A stretch of 6,889 bases of DNA from Actinomycetales bacterium (GTDB taxonomy: Bacteria; Actinomycetota; Actinomycetes; Mycobacteriales; Mycobacteriaceae). Below, piece after piece: positions 5,555-6,889 of the stretch. The stretch spans positions 1 to 6,889 of the forward strand of contig DUTZ01000207.1 of NCBI GenBank assembly GCA_012841845.1. Reading direction: 5' to 3'. Within the stretch, counting starts at the first letter, position 1. Every line of letters starts with the position of its first letter. Both the position numbers and the translations under genes were made by a program. Below the pieces are notes generated by a model, which was not told the DNA's origin, made no database searches, and saw only the letters and a program-made list of their open reading frames with translations.

Positions 5555-6889
5555 TCAGCCGGCGTACACCGCGGCCAACTCGGCCCGCCCACGCACGCCG
5601 AGCTTGGCGTAGATCCGCGTCAGGTGGTACTCGACGGTCTTGACCGAGAGGAACAGCTCGTCGGCCACCACCGCGTTGGTGTTGCCCGCGGCCACGAGCG
5701 CCGCCACCGACTTCTCCTGCGGCGTGAGCTCCTGCCGCGAACCGCGCTCCACGTCGACGCCGCCGGCCCGCCGTTCCCGCTCGCAGCGCCGGACGTACAC
5801 CGCGGCGCCCATCTGGGCGAACAGCTCGCCCGCCTGCTGGAGCGCGGCATCGGCCTCGCGGCGCCGCCCCGAGCGGCGCAGCGCCCGCCCGTGCGAGAAG
5901 TGCAGCCGCGCCGAGAGGAACGGGATCCCCAGCTCGTCCGCGCGGCCCTCCGCGGAATCGATGAGCTCGGCCGAGCGGCCGTGGTTCCCGCGCAGGCCCT
6001 CGACCCGGGCGCGGATCGTCTCCACCGTGGCCATCGACGAGGTGTGCCCGGCCGCGACGGCGCGCTCCCACCGGGGTGCCAGCACGTCTTCCGCCTCCGG
6101 GAGACGACCGGCCTGGACCAGGGCGAGGCAGTAGTGGTCGACCCACGGCCACCAGCCGGGCTGGTCGATGTCGAGCTCCCCGGCGAGGTCCACGAGCGGC
6201 CGCCCGGCGCGGCGCACGGCGCCGTAGTCGCCGCGTGAGGCCGCCACCTGCATCGCGGCGATCGCCGAGGGGATCCGCTGGACGGGAAACGAGTCGGCGG
6301 GCGGGCGCAGGTGCACGAGGTGCCGCGCGGCGCCCACGGGGTCGTCGCGCATCGACCGAATCGAGGCCCCGGTCCAGTGGACGAGGGGGCCCAGCAGGTC
6401 GAGCCCCAGGTCGTCGATCCGGCGGGCGGCCGTGTCGACGATCCGCAGCGCGTCGTCCCACGTGCCCAGCAACAGGTGCGTGCGGGCGAGCCACGCCTGG
6501 GCCCACAGCGCGATGCGGTCCGACCCGGACGGGTCCGAGGGGATCGCCGCCACCTCGAGGTGGCGCCGGGCGGTGAACGGGTCGTCGGCGGCGAGCGCGC
6601 TCCACCCCGCGGCGAGCGCCCAGCGCTGGGCGGCGACCCCGCCCACCCCGCGGTCCGGCGAGACCGGGGGGCCGCCGAGGATCGCCTCGCCGAGGGTGCC
6701 GATCGCCGCCGCCCCGTCGCGCAGGTGCACCGGCTCGTCGTCGGCGGCGGCGGTGGCGGAGGTGGCGCGGAGGAGCTCGTCCGGACGCCAGGACGCCAGC
6801 GCGTGCAGCACTCGCTGCGTGCCGGCGACGTCCCCGGCCTGCTCGAGGTGCGCGTCCGCGGTCGAGCGGACCCCCTGGTGCGTGGCGAG
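5555..6889 (-). CDS. LuxR-family transcriptional regulator, C-terminal part (5' end beyond window)
   Basis: On the minus strand the frame runs from the right edge to the TGA at 5555-5557, giving 444 visible residues with no stop before the edge. The last 57 residues are a LuxR/FixJ-type DNA-binding helix-turn-helix (LTPQEKSVAALVAAGNTNAV...LSVKTVEYHLTRIYAKLGVRGRAELA). The preceding roughly 330 residues are Ala/Leu/Arg-rich helical pairs such as WAQAWLARTHLLLGTWDDAL and RLHFSHGRALRRSGRRREA, resembling TPR-like repeats. That layout fits the C-terminal half of a large MalT/LAL-type regulator, whose N-terminal ATPase would lie outside; this is inferred. A GTG at 6809-6811 could be taken as a start, but coding-like sequence continues upstream of it (RSTADAHLEQAGDVAG), so it is more likely internal. 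The signal sensed and target genes are unknown. Nothing links it to the Clp genes except position. Confidence 0.88.
   Translation of the reverse strand, partial: LATHQGVRSTADAHLEQAGDVAGTQRVLHALASWRPDELLRATSATAAADDEPVHLRDGAAAIGTLGEAILGGPPVSPDRGVGGVAAQRWALAAGWSALAADDPFTARRHLEVAAIPSDPSGSDRIALWAQAWLARTHLLLGTWDDALRIVDTAARRIDDLGLDLLGPLVHWTGASIRSMRDDPVGAARHLVHLRPPADSFPVQRIPSAIAAMQVAASRGDYGAVRRAGRPLVDLAGELDIDQPGWWPWVDHYCLALVQAGRLPEAEDVLAPRWERAVAAGHTSSMATVETIRARVEGLRGNHGRSAELIDSAEGRADELGIPFLSARLHFSHGRALRRSGRRREADAALQQAGELFAQMGAAVYVRRCERERRAGGVDVERGSRQELTPQEKSVAALVAAGNTNAVVADELFLSVKTVEYHLTRIYAKLGVRGRAELAAVYAG

Overview
The window is high-GC bacterial DNA with actinobacterial gene content: trigger factor, two adjacent ClpP genes (clpP1-clpP2), then clpX. 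ClpP1 and ClpP2 closely resemble, from memory, the mycobacterial pair, and the tig-clpP1-clpP2-clpX order is the one known in Mycobacteriales. I infer a member of that order (for example a Dietzia- or Gordonia-like organism) but cannot fix the genus from sequence alone.

Layout: (1) 2-640, the 3' part of a GH25-type lysozyme gene cut by the left edge. (2) 662-735, tRNA-Gly(UCC) on the minus strand, and 942-1018, tRNA-Pro(UGG) on the plus strand, both with encoded CCA and divergent across a 206-nt gap holding their likely promoters. (3) 1068-2600, tig, with an unusual Asp/Ala- and Lys-rich C-terminal tail of about 73 residues encoded by repetitive DNA, followed by a strong hairpin terminator. 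(4) 2656-2790, a dense control region: a possible G-quadruplex, a near-perfect ClgR-type operator, a -10 element with a poor -35, and a 20-bp dyad over the -10/start region. (5) 2791-4097, the clpP1-clpP2 operon, then a hairpin. (6) 4245-5513, clpX, with its own leader. (7) 5555-6889, on the minus strand and convergent with clpX, the C-terminal 444 residues of a LuxR-type regulator with a helical-repeat region, cut by the right edge.

The central block is one protein-quality-control module. Trigger factor meets nascent chains at the ribosome. ClpX unfolds tagged or damaged proteins and feeds them to the ClpP1P2 peptidase. The operator-like site suggests that ClgR, itself a Clp substrate in related bacteria, activates clpP1P2.

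I see no CRISPR array, insertion sequence or complete prophage, and no clearly undescribed system. The observations most worth checking are the clpP1 control region and the trigger-factor tail.
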